This document shows, piece by piece, positions 37,618-47,584 of a stretch of 64,000 bases of DNA. The stretch's first letter is position 1. The number at the start of each line of letters is the position of its first letter. Source of the stretch: Oncomelania hupensis (lineage: Eukaryota > Mollusca > Gastropoda > Littorinimorpha > Pomatiopsidae); NCBI GenBank assembly GCA_036898135.1, contig CM072525.1:18598849-18662848 (forward strand). Reading direction: 5' to 3'. The notes beneath the pieces were generated by a model. It was not told the DNA's origin. It did no database searches and saw nothing but the letters and a program-made list of their open reading frames with translations. Made by a program: the position numbers and the translations under genes.

Positions 37618-38165
37618 GTGTCAAGCCAGTCCATTCTCGAATGATGTCATCCCACCTCTTTTTCTCTCTCCCTCTTCTTCTGCCTCCTTACACCGTGCCT
37701 TGCAGGATGGTCTTTGCAAGGCCTAATGATCTGGTGGTGGCCATACCATGGGAGTTTCCGTTTCTTCACCACTGTGAGCATGTCATCGTGTTGCCCAATG
37801 ACTTGTGTGATGGCCTGTCGTACTTTGTCGTTGGTGATGTGCTGGGTATAGGAAATGCCCAGAAGTCTTCTGTAGCACCTCATCTCCATGCATTGTATTC
37901 TTCGTTGTAGATCTATGTGAGGGTCCATGCATGTTTCGCACGCGTATAGGAAAATGGGGACGACAAGGGAGCGCAGCAAACTTACTGTGGAGTGCAGACT
38001 GATGGTCCTGTCTTTTCAAATTAGCTTCAACCTTGTCAGGGCAGCAGTTTGTTTGTGCGATCCTGGAGAGGACTTCCTGTCGGGACCCATAGACCTATAT
38101 AATGGCTCCTAAATATTTGAAGCTATGCACCGTGTTGAGGGATTGGCCTAGGACTTTGATGTCCG
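37618..38165 (-). pseudogene. LINE ORF2 C-terminal region (proximal half)
   Basis: Encodes on the reverse strand SLVVPIFLYACETCMDPHID, LQRRIQCMEMRCYRRLLGIS, HITNDKVRQAITQVIGQHDD and LTVVKKRKLPWYGHHQ, the post-RT C-terminal region of endonuclease/RT LINEs. A stop lies upstream (LKLI*KDRT). It joins with 35733-35859 once the foldback element is removed. Confidence 0.9.
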
Positions 38166-38389
38166 TATTGGTGCCATTGGTGTTGTTGGTCATAATTGTG
38201 GTCGACTATAATAGTGGAAACTGGCTCAGGCGCCAGAGGTCGTGAACACAGTATCACAGGTTAGACGATCAGGAATTTAAAATGAAGGGACCCAACCTGC
38301 TCCCAGACACAGGCGCCAGTAGGTCTCTAAGGCCTAGGTTACTGTTGCTTGTCGAAAATTGGTTTATTCCCAAAGTCGCATTATTATTA

Positions 38390-38744
38390 CATTACACAAT
38401 GATATAGTGGGCTTTGTTACCACATTATACTGTGATAAAGTGGGCTTTGTTACATTATATAATGATAAAGTGGGCTTTGTTACGACATTACACAATGATA
38501 AAGTGGGCTTTGTTACATTATACAATGATAAAGTGGACTTTGTTACCACATTACACAATGATAAAGTGGACTTTGTTACCATATTATACAATCATAAAGT
38601 GGGTTTTGTTACCACATTACACAGTGATAAAGTGGGCTTTGTTACCACAATATACAATGATAAAGTGGGCTTTGTTACTACATTATACAATGATAAAGTG
38701 GGCTTTGTTACTACATTAGACAATGATAAAGTGGGCTTTGTTAC
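38390..38744 (+). repeat. 30/33-bp minisatellite, left part
   Basis: About 11 units of AATGATAAAGTGGGCTTTGT + TACCACATTATAC, alternating 30 and 33 bp through loss of a triplet. It continues for about one unit at 41567-41600, beyond the inserted LTR element. The monomer is related to the 38-bp unit at 46381-47575. Confidence 0.95.
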
Positions 38745-38904
38745 TGTAAGATTGGCTAGTCATATTGTGGACGTTGTGTAGTATGTTGAATAAGAGGAAG
38801 ATCCCGACAGCCTGAACACTAGACCAGTTATGGTTGAGTTCTCAAACAGTATTCCAATCTAACCAAATAGGAATAACACATTATGGGAATGTCTAAACAC
38901 CACA
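38745..38904 (-). repeat. LTR, left (functionally 3')
   Basis: Plus strand runs TGTAAGATTGGCTAG...CTAAACACCACA. A polypurine tract reading AAGAAAAGGGGA on the minus strand adjoins it at 38905-38916. It is 8 bp shorter than the right LTR (loss near TAGTGAAACTG). Confidence 0.93.
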
Positions 38905-39008
38905 TCCCCTTTTCTTAAGATGTACAACACATATTGCAATTTTAAAACTAATAAACTAATAAAACATAGAAGTCAGAATTTGAATCAACATGTCTATGTG
39001 ATCCTATT

Positions 39009-39473
39009 TTACAAATCAAGTCTTTTGGGCTTTTTGACTACTCTGCCACTTCTGGTCACATAATTGGTGCTCTGAGTGGATGTACCAGATTCATCTGCCA
39101 GTGACTGTTTTTTTGGCGGATCTTGTTTACAATTCACTGATCTTGGGAGGATGTTGCCATCTGATCCGGGAACCGGAGCTCTGGTTCTTGGTCTCTCTTT
39201 GTTCTGGATGAGCTGTCGGCGGTTTCTGCGCTGCCGGTCACCGTTGATGTTGCCTAGGGCTCTTATGATTATCCCTTCTCTTCGGCCTGGACTGACAATG
39301 ACTGGCTGTCCAGGATGGAGTTCTACTGCAGGTCTGGCACGATGAGCTCGACCAAAGACTATATTCTGCTTGGCTTTGATGATACTGTCTTTCTTAATAA
39401 AGTTTTCCCTCTCAGCTCTGGGAATGTAATGGCTTTTCCTTGCCGGAAGAGTAGTCCGCAGTTTACGACCCAT
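39009..39473 (-). pseudogene. Gypsy integrase C-terminal end
   Basis: The last 154 residues of a Gypsy-type pol: LLMGRKLRTTLPARKSHYIP, then KAKQNIVFGRAHRARP and the basic end VTRSGRVVKKPKRLDL. The DDE core and zinc-binding part are absent; the frame is cut at about 39490, at the inversion junction. The conserved MGR(K)LRTTLP motif identifies the family. Confidence 0.9.
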
Positions 39474-39493
39474 GAGCAGTTCAGCAGGACTCG

Positions 39494-39524
39494 AGCCAAT
39501 CTTACATGGCGTCTAGAAGTGCGT
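39494..39524 (+). other. LTR-end stub and primer-binding-like site
   Basis: AGCCAATCTTACA (39494-39506) equals the LTR terminus. It is followed by TGGCGTCTAGAAGTGCGTGA, which resembles the PBS next to the right LTR. It lies in plus orientation and marks the left inversion junction. Confidence 0.8.
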
Positions 39525-39718
39525 GATCAAAACTGTGTTATTGAGACGCTGCTTTTATTTGTTATAGTAGTGTTTTTCATTATTTATTTTTTCTCTGTGA
39601 CTGCCACAAAAGATACCTAGTCGTGTGACGTCATAGTTTACGCAAGGACGTGTACGATGTTGTTCAGAAATAGTCCTTTAAAAAAGAAAGTAAGAAAACA
39701 AAATATATTTAAAAAAAC

Positions 39719-41413
39719 ATGGTTGCGCAGCAGTCCACTAGACGTTTTACAGCCAATGTTCCACCACCATCAAAACTTGAATTTTCCACGGAGTGTTTGG
39801 AGAAAAACTGGGAACGGTTTCAGCGTCAGTGGCAGCACTATAAAAAAGCCACTAGGCTCGACAAAAAGGTTCCAGACTACCAATGTGCAGTGTTTCTTGC
39901 CTGCATCGGTGAAGAAGGTCGACAGATTTTCGAAGGGTTACCCTTTGCTGATGATGAAGAAAAGAATGATATCGCTACTGTAGAGGAGAAGTTCAAGGAA
40001 TTCTGTGCCGGCACTACCAATGAAGTATACGAATCGTACAAGTTTTATGCCAGACAACAAGCAGAAGGTGAGAACATTGATACATATGTAGCCGCTCTAC
40101 GGAAGATGTCCAAGTCCTGCAACTTTCATGATGTTGACAGGATGATCTGTGACCGCGTAGTGATCGGGATCCGCGATGACAGCGTAAGGGAGAAGTTGCT
40201 TGAACATAAGAAACTGTCACTGCATCAAGCAGTAGACATCTGTCGTGCGAGTGAAATGTCTAAAGCACAGACAAAAACAATGACAGCAAGCGCTGAAACA
40301 AGTTACACCGCCATCGTCAGCAAGGTGAAGAGATATGACCGTGGCAGCAAGGCTGCACATGAACGACATCTCAACAGTAAGGCTGACAGGAAGCCCCAAA
40401 ACAATCGACGTCCAAATCCAAAGCACTACAAGCCCAATGACGATGGCAAATGTTTCCGTTGTGGAAGAGCTCCACGACATCAACGTAAAGATTGTCCAGC
40501 CAGATACACTGAATGTAACAAATGTTACAAATTAGGGCACTATGCTTCTGTCTGCAGGTCTTCAGTAAATGAACTGACAGATGAACCTGAAGAAATTAAC
40601 TTCCACGAAGAAGATTTTTACGAAGACGATCATGGAAGCGATGACGTCGGTATTCTTATCAGCATTGAGAGCGTGTCCGTCGCTCCTTGGAAAATCCCCA
40701 TACAAGTAGAAGGCAAGCCATGCACCTTCGAAATAGACACTGGTGCGGATGTAACAGTCATGCCCAATAAGATGGTTCCAAAGTCAAAGCGTCAACTACA
40801 GAAAACATCTAAGAGACTGCTCGGGCCAGGACGTTCGGAAATCAAAGTTGTTGGCAAATTCACTGCTAAGATTGCCTACAAGGGAAGATCGTCAATCCAA
40901 GACATCTTCATTGTCGAAAACTTGGAGGAGCCGCTGTTGGGCCGACCCGCCATTGCCGACCTAAAGCTGATAGAACATGTCAGCGAAGTAAACGATCCCC
41001 AGTTGACTACCTTGTTCAGTGGCCTTGGACGAAAACAGTACTCAGAGTACACAATCCGCATCAAAAGCATTAGCAAGCCATATACAGTATCCACACCACG
41101 TCGACTTGCTTTGCCGTTGAAGAGCAAAGTGAAGAAAGAACTTGATAAACTAGAAAAGCTTGGCGTGATACGACCAGTAACACAGCCCTCCGAGTGGTGT
41201 GCTCCAATTGTGGTCGTACCAAAGGCAAACGAAAAGATCAGACTGTGCGTCGACTATACAAAGTTAAATGAAGCAGTCAAGAGGGAACATTTTCCACTTC
41301 CGTCAACCGATCAACTCTTGGCTCAGCTGGATGGCGCCGTTCAGTTCTCAAAGCTAGACTGCAACAGTGGATTTCATCAAATCCCACTTCTGACACCATG
41401 TAAGATTGGCTAG
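39719..41413 (+). pseudogene. Gypsy Gag-Pol, truncated in reverse transcriptase
   Basis: Long open frame, 564 residues. Residues 1-220 are the retrotransposon Gag core. Two zinc knuckles follow at about 243-277 (CFRCGRAPRHQRKDC and CNKCYKLGHYASVC). The aspartic protease lies at about 338-400 with IDTGADVTVMP. RT fingers and early palm (GVIRPVTQPSEWCAPIVVV, DYTKLNEAVKREHFPLPST, LDCNSGFHQIPL) come last. The frame then runs into PBS and LTR sequence (LTPCKIG, stop), so the YxDD catalytic motif, RNase H and integrase are missing. The long intact frame suggests a recent element. Confidence 0.93.
41381..41398 (-). other. Primer-binding site fused to RT codons
   Basis: The minus strand reads TGGTGTCAGAAGTGGGAT directly after the LTR terminus ACA. 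This is complementary to a tRNA 3' end ...CUUCUGACACCA, the kind found on tRNA-Leu. The inner nine bases are at the same time the RT codons for Ile-Pro-Leu, so the junction lies in shared sequence. Confidence 0.8.
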
Positions 41414-41566
41414 TCATGTTGTGAACGTTGTGTCGTATGTTGAATAAGAGGAAGATCCAGACAGCCTGAACACTAGACCAGTTAGGGTTGAGTTCTCAAA
41501 TAGTGAAACTGTATTCCAATCTAACCAAATAGGAATAACACATTATGGGAATGTCTAAACACCACA
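41399..41566 (-). repeat. LTR, right (functionally 5')
   Basis: Direct copy of 38745-38904 with a few substitutions and an 8-bp indel. Confidence 0.93.
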
Positions 41567-42041
41567 GTTACCACATTACACGATGATAAAGCGGGCTTTC
41601 GTGGCTCAAACAAACCGCTACAGTTTGAATTTTCCATTTCGGTTTTGACAGGGAGTTATTTCCCCTGTTTTAACAGCCCTGTGACCTTTGACCCTATGTC
41701 GGAGACAACCACGCGGCTTGAAGTGTGCGTCTTTGGTGTCTGGGGTAAGGTAAGGTCTTTTGGATACATCTAATACGAAAAACCTTACGAGCAATTGTTT
41801 TTACGGGATTTGTCTCTTACCGGCTTTAGTAGATGCTATTTTTAGCTCCAGAATGTTGGCTGGCCATTGCTATTAATAGGCACAACAACTACGGAATTTA
41901 ATAATTTAAAAAATAACCATACTTTCGAAAGAGTTATTTTTGTTGTTGTAAGCTTAATTTTTGTTTTCAATGGCGCCAACACTCGCTGTGAATGTTAAAC
42001 GGATCTGTCGAGGGGCCGTGGTCGAACTGGATCCCTTTAAA
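41567..42041 (+). repeat. Module M (copy A), right flank of minisatellite
   Basis: After a last minisatellite unit, unique sequence (GGGAGTTATTTCCC..., TTTTTACGG..., CTGTGAATGTTAAACGGATC, ending ATCCCTTTAAA) aligns with 47585-47745 plus 48430-48708. Where copy B has 680 bp of GGGTA repeats, copy A has only GGGTAAGGTAAGG. Confidence 0.85.
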
Positions 42042-42943
42042 AGACGTCTAAGCTATCTGCGGGTATGGAGTGTAATAATAGTGTGAGATTCCTCCGTGCG
42101 TTGTAATTATTATCCCCACTGACCTCGATGTGACACGCCGTGCACATACTTCTTATAATATAGGCTTGTTAAAACATCGGACTGTGTGGAGCTTGAAGAT
42201 AGCGTGTCATTAACAGAGCTTTTCTTTACTTTTTTGTTTGTTTACCATGAAGAGTGTATGTGTTGAGGTTGAAGTGAATGTGTTGCTGTGTGTGTGTGTG
42301 TGCGTGTGTGCGCGCGCGCGTGTTTGTGTGTATGTTGTGCCAATGAATATTATATTTTATGGGTTGTGTTTTTTAATGCTTTTTGTTTTATGAAGAAGCT
42401 ACACCAACCCAAATTTTCACTGTCTTTTTGGGAGTAAGGATTTCTTGACTTCTTGAAACTATGTAGAGAAAAAATGGTAGCATATATTAATTGTTTTTAG
42501 AATGCGAAATAATCATGCAACAGTGAGAGGGATCTGGACGCTTCTTGTGGTAAAACAAGGTCGGCTTGTTGACTTTCTTCGTCCGTGAAAGTTATATTTG
42601 GGCAATACGAATATTGCGCTTCAACCATACTGCGACTGAGCGTGAACAATCGGAGGTAGCCCACTGTGCTACACAATCTAACGGCAACGATAGTGACGAT
42701 GACTAAAATGACGATGAAGACAGTCTTTTAATTCTACTGTACTACACAGTCTAACGACAACAATAGTGACGATGATGTTGACGACAGTCTTTTAATTGTT
42801 GTTGTTTTTGATGATGATGATTGTAGGCCTAATATTGGATTTACTGATTTCGCTGCCAAATTTGACGATACTAGACTCGACTAGATTATTTGATGACGAT
42901 GATGACGACACACTTTTGTTGACTACCACAGAACAGATGATGG

Positions 42944-42944
<1 letters not shown>

Positions 42945-43003
<59 letters not shown>
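42945..43003. repeat. (ATG)n microsatellite
   Basis: About 20 ATG/GATG triplets in a row, within a wider GAC/GAT-rich area (42700-43050) that gives spurious Met-rich reading frames. Confidence 0.95.
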
Positions 43004-43004
<1 letters not shown>

Positions 43005-43169
43005 TTTTCTTTTTCAAAAGATGTTAACAACAACTCTGACGACTACGGGGATTAATTTTCTGTGATTGGAGTTTCGGCGACAGCTAGGAATGGGCAACAT
43101 TTTTTGCGTACGTCGTCGCCGCCCGCGACGCTGGGAAGGGGTCGGCCAGGTAAGAAATTGAGAGCACGA

Positions 43170-43500
43170 CAAACTTTATGTTTCTAAATAATTAGTTGTT
43201 TACCTATATAATGCATTATGTAGCAGAATTTACTAAATAATGTATTATTTAGAAGATGTTAACAATGTATTATTTACATAAACAATTCATCTTCTCAATA
43301 CTAGATCTACATTATTTTACCTAATCTGCTCAATATGAATTATGTAGGTAAATTAATCCTTATTTAGCAACTATGCCTTATTTACCTATATCAGTTAAGT
43401 TACTGACAAAATATATTATTTACAGAAATCTTACAATTTTTATAAACAAATTATTATTTAGAAAATATGCTTCTAAATAAAGATTTTTTTTTTTTTAGCT
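43170..43500. repeat. AT-rich tract with recurring TATTATTTA motifs
   Basis: Repeated ATTATTTA / TAAATAAT words, several forming local palindromes (TAAATAATGTATTATTTA). No terminal repeats identified. Confidence 0.6.
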
Positions 43501-43734
43501 GAAAGTGATTAAAATAAATATTATTATACAAAGGGAATTCCATAATGCTGCGGCCGTTTAGTTCTTTTGGGAATTCCCGTTACCCAAATTAGTCGGGAGC
43601 GACGTGAAACAAGGAAGTTATTCTAAAATGCAGTCCCGTTGTCCGCCTGTCAAGGTGGGGCTTCGTGGTCGCGTGTCCGAATAACAATGCACTACAGGCA
43701 GGAACGGGTTTTAACGAATACAAAATTTGTTAGA

Positions 43735-43905
43735 ATGGACTGGCTTGACACTGAGCAAAGCCCATATGAGGGTTGCTGAGGGCAACAAAAGCTTGAATAC
43801 GCTGGTTAAACGATCGATCTGTGGTGCCCCGACTTTCGAATTACGGGATAGGATAGGATAGGATAGGATAGGAAGGATAGGATAGGATAGATTTGTTGAC
43901 TGAGT
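43735..43905 (+). pseudogene. LINE 3' end with (GGATA)n tail
   Basis: Matches the 7188/7620/35733 family and ends in a clean (GGATA)n tail, which defines the 3' end of this LINE family. Confidence 0.85.
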
Positions 43906-44024
43906 TTAGACTTGACTTGAAAGAAGGTAAGCCAGATTTGTGTGAACAAAATTATGAATGTAAACTATGCAACCTACTGGCGAAAATGGTTGCTCAGTTA
44001 TAATGTATTATTATTTAGTCCTTG

Positions 44025-44320
44025 GTATAAAGCGCTCAAGAGCTGCTCAAGGCGCTGGCCGATACAGGATCTTACTCAAACCGCACGAGGCGACCACTTG
44101 CAGCCTTTGGGCGCATAGTCCGACGCCCAGACGACTGAGTACAATCCTGGGCAACCGGGGATGAGGAGAAAGGACCTAGTGCGGGCTCGGTGTATTTGTG
44201 TTTGTGTCGCCGGCACTCACCCGTCTAGGACATGAGCGTCAGGATCTTTTCAAGACCGATGGGACTGATGCGCGCGTGCACAGACTGGACCTCGGTGTAT
44301 AATCTCATCTGAAAGAGTCT
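44025..44320 (+). repeat. Dispersed repeat R1, long copy
   Basis: Starts at TATAAAGCGCTC and aligns in inverse orientation with 12960-13305 along its whole length. Confidence 0.85.
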
Positions 44321-44534
44321 CTTTCTTCCTGTAGTTGCTGACATCATAATGTTTATGTTATTAGGTCAAAGGTCACGGTGTTCCCTTAACCTTTTGGTCG
44401 TTGGGGAGAAAAGCGTTTGGTGCCTCTCTTTTCTGTAGACCAGCTTCTTGAGAGGTCGAGAGAGAGAGAGAGGTAGAGAGAGACAGAGAGAAAGAGAGAG
44501 ATTTACGAACGTGTATATAGTCTAAGCATGAACG

Positions 44535-44745
44535 AATGAACATTGAGGTTTAACGTCTACACCCACCATTGGCGATATGGCAGACGGGAATAACCATCCC
44601 AGGGAAAGAGGGGTAGGGACTTGAATCAAAATTGAACCACCAGAGCAATCATACTGCTAAAATGGACAGTAAAAATGGCCACATTTTATATCGCCCACCA
44701 CGGGATTCGAACCTGGGTCATCGGTGTGCCAGGCGAACGCTAGGA
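44535..44745 (-). mobile_element. tRNA-derived SINE (S2), interrupted in its head
   Basis: Aligns with 63764-63989. Box B (GGTTCGAATCC, minus strand) is present near 44706. The tRNA head is interrupted at 44742-44801 by a 60-bp insert flanked by CGAACGCT (44734-44741 and 44802-44809). The insert starts with AGGATAGG units. Confidence 0.85.
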
Positions 44746-44829
44746 TAGGATAGGATTGATAGATTACCGTCCCCGGACACTTCAGCGTATAGGGGACTTG
44801 ACGAACGCTACGCTACGTTGGGCGCTTTT

Positions 44830-45610
44830 ATAGCGGATCCTCGAGAGTACAGTGGTAGTTAACATAAGCATTTATACAACAAAGGGAAATGTGTTATCTA
44901 CCGCTGTGCTATCGACGATCCGCTAAATAGGCGCTCAACTTTGACTTTAACTGTATAATGCCCATATGCACAGAAGAGCTGCAGCCTTTGACAATCCATG
45001 GCCTACTGTCACGCCGACGTCGAGTCATTTACATTGTAATCTGCCTCTTTTCCTCTCGAGGCCAAGTACACAAACGTGCGCTTTCACCCTCCCCCGCCAT
45101 CTGAACCCTGTCCTCATCTCTTCTCTCCTTTCCTACAGATACTACATCCTTATAAGCTTCGGAAACACGTAATGCTATAGCCGGCAAGGGAACACAACAG
45201 GCCTATCGTCCTAGGGAAGACGGAACATGACGTTTTCTACTACCGGGCTCGGGATCATTAATAGGCGGTGCTCCGGCAAAGTCAGCATTTACAGTTGGGT
45301 ATCTTAAACAGTTACAATCAGTCTGATTAGCAAACGCGCTTGGATGGGACCGATTACAACAACTACGAGGGATCCGGCCACGGTTAGTAGACTACTTATG
45401 TATGCTTTATGTTTTCATTTTCTATTTATTTAAAAAAAAAAACAATAAAGAAACGAGCACACCAGTTGTTTAAGTAGCCTACTTGTAGAGGACTGTAGTG
45501 CACAGATGGAAACAAAAGGGTTAGGACTTGATTTAGTTTTTGGTTTGGGTTGTGTGTGTGTGTGGGTGGGTGGGTGTGGGGGGGGTGAGTGGGTGGGTGT
45601 GTGTGTAGCT
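44830..45610. other. Intergenic, no gene recognised
   Basis: No conserved coding block or terminal repeats seen. A GT/GGGT-rich stretch lies near 45548-45606. Confidence 0.45.
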
Positions 45611-45615
45611 AGGTA

Positions 45616-45849
45616 GAAACGCCGTTACTCTGACATACACTTGAACCTCTACGTACTTTCTTTTGACGGACCGCATTATTTTGACGTCAAAACTGTGTTC
45701 CGTTAGGGTTAGGGCTGTGAGGCTTAGGGTTAGGTTAAGGGTTATGGTTTGGGTTAGGGTTAGGATTAGCTTTAAAAAAATGGACAAATTTGTAAAAATG
45801 TCAAAGTAACATATGTAGAGTTTCATGAAAGTCATCACAGCGGCGTTTC
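45616..45849. mobile_element. TA-flanked MITE with telomere-like core (family 2)
   Basis: GAAACGCCG at the left and CGGCGTTTC at the right, with TA outside both. The centre (45704-45768) is degenerate TTAGGG repeat. Shares TTTTGACGGACC and TTGACGTCAA with 60735-60962. Confidence 0.85.
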
Positions 45850-45856
45850 TACACGG

Positions 45857-45857
<1 letters not shown>

Positions 45858-45891
<34 letters not shown>

Positions 45892-45945
45892 TGTGTGTGG
45901 GTAGGTGTGGGTGTGTGTGTCTGTGTGTGTGTTTGTGTGTGTAAA
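45858..45945. repeat. (GT)n microsatellite
   Basis: GT-rich run with a few GGT interruptions. Confidence 0.95.
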
Positions 45946-46380
45946 TAGACTGTACTATTGTTTTAATATATATGGAACAAATGTCGGTACAAAATTAATA
46001 ATTTTTATAATTTTACAAAATGGTATACTAGTTTACTTGCATAGGTTTGGTTTGTTTAAGTGACACAAATGTAGCTCTTGTGATGTGTAAGTTGTTGTTG
46101 TTGTTGTTGTTGCATCAATTTGTATTCATCAGATTAACATAAGTTGTACTGATGTGTAATAAAACATTCGCTCAATTGCATGGGATATAGGCCTACTTGT
46201 CACACCTAAAAGGATGTAGTTTGAGTTGCTTTCTCAAGGAAAACACGACAGGCAAAAAAAAAAAAAAGGGGTTGGTGGAAGGGGTGGGGATGGGGCGTGG
46301 GGGGGGGGGGGTGATGCGAGGGACAAGATTATTAAAGGCCCCAATTCGAAGGCTTTGTTCACTTTTGGTAGAAAACGGGT

Positions 46381-47575
46381 TTCCTGTCAAATTGGCCTTG
46401 TTTGTACATTATACGATGATAGAGTCAAATTGGCATTGTTTGTACATTATACGACGATAGAGTCAAATTGGCCTTGCTTGTACAGTATACGACGATAGAG
46501 TCAAATTGGCCCTGTTTGTACATTATACGAGGATAGAGTCAAATTGGCCTTCTTTGTACATTATACGACGATAGAGTCAAATTGGCCTTCTTTGTACATT
46601 ATACGACGATAGAGTCAAATTGGCCTTCTTTGTACATTATACGAGGATAGAGTCAAATTGGCCTTGTTTGTACATTATACGAGGATAGAGTCAAATTGGC
46701 CTTGTTTGTACAATATACGAGGATAGAGTCAAATTGGCCTTGTATGTACATTATACGATGATAGAGTCAAATTGGCCATGTTTGTACATTATACGGTGAT
46801 AGAGTCAAATTGGCCTTGTTTGTACAATATACGAGGATAGAGTCAAATTGGACTTGTTTGTACATTATACGACGATAGAGTCAAATTGGCCTTGTTTGTA
46901 CATTATACGAGGATAGAGTCAAATTGGCCTTGTTTGTACATTATACGACGATAGAGTCAAATTGGCCTTGTTTATACATTATACGAGGATAGAGTCAAAT
47001 TGGCCTTGTTTGTACATTATACGACGATAGAGTCAAATTGGCCTTGTATGTACATTATACGAGGATAGAGTCAAATTGGCCTTGTATGTACATTATACGA
47101 GGATAGAGTCAAATTGGCCTTGTATGTACATTATATGAGGATAGAGTCAAATTGTCCTTGTATGTACATTATATGATGATAGAGTCAAATTGTCCTTGTA
47201 TGTACATTATACGGTGATAGAGTCAAATTGGCATTGTATGTACAAATTGGCATTGTATGTACATTATACGGTGATAGAGTCAAATTGGCCTTGTATGTAC
47301 ATTATACGGTGATAGAGTCAAATTGGCATTGTATGTACATTATACGATGATAGAGCCAAATTGGCCTTGTATGTTCATTATATGATGATAGTCACATTGG
47401 CCTTGTTTGTACATTATACGAGGATAGAGTCACATTGGACTTGTTTGTACATTATACGAGGATAGAGTCACATTGGACTTGTTTGTACATTATACGACGA
47501 TAGAGTCAAATTGGCCTTGTTTGTACAATATACGGTGATAGAGTCAAATTGGCCTTGTTTGTACAGTATTCGATG
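46381..47575 (+). repeat. 38-bp minisatellite
   Basis: About 31 units of ATTGGCCTTGTTTGTACATT + ATACGAGGATAGAGTCAA with point variants (GAGG/GACG/GATG; TTTG/TATG). One truncated unit lies near 47240. Related to the 30/33-bp unit at 38390 by the shared ACATTATAC..GATA.AGT block. Confidence 0.97.
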
Positions 47576-47584
47576 TTAGAGCGC

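Larger units (their letters stand above)
38745..41566 (-). mobile_element. Rearranged Gypsy-type LTR retrotransposon
   Basis: Two LTRs in direct orientation (38745-38904 and 41399-41566) are flanked by GTTAC (38740-38744 and 41567-41571). By the LTR, PPT and integrase end the element lies on the minus strand. The segment from PBS to early RT (about 39494-41390) is inverted, and late RT, RNase H and most of integrase are missing. It inserted into the 30/33-bp minisatellite. It cannot be autonomous. Confidence 0.93.

Noticed and set aside
45010..45180. Exon-like segment with a TTTCCTACAG acceptor
   Set aside because: No conserved peptide follows and no partner exon was found.
46381..47575. Regular repeat array, CRISPR-like at first glance
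   Set aside because: Units are contiguous 38-bp tandem copies without unique spacers, in an animal genome with introns.
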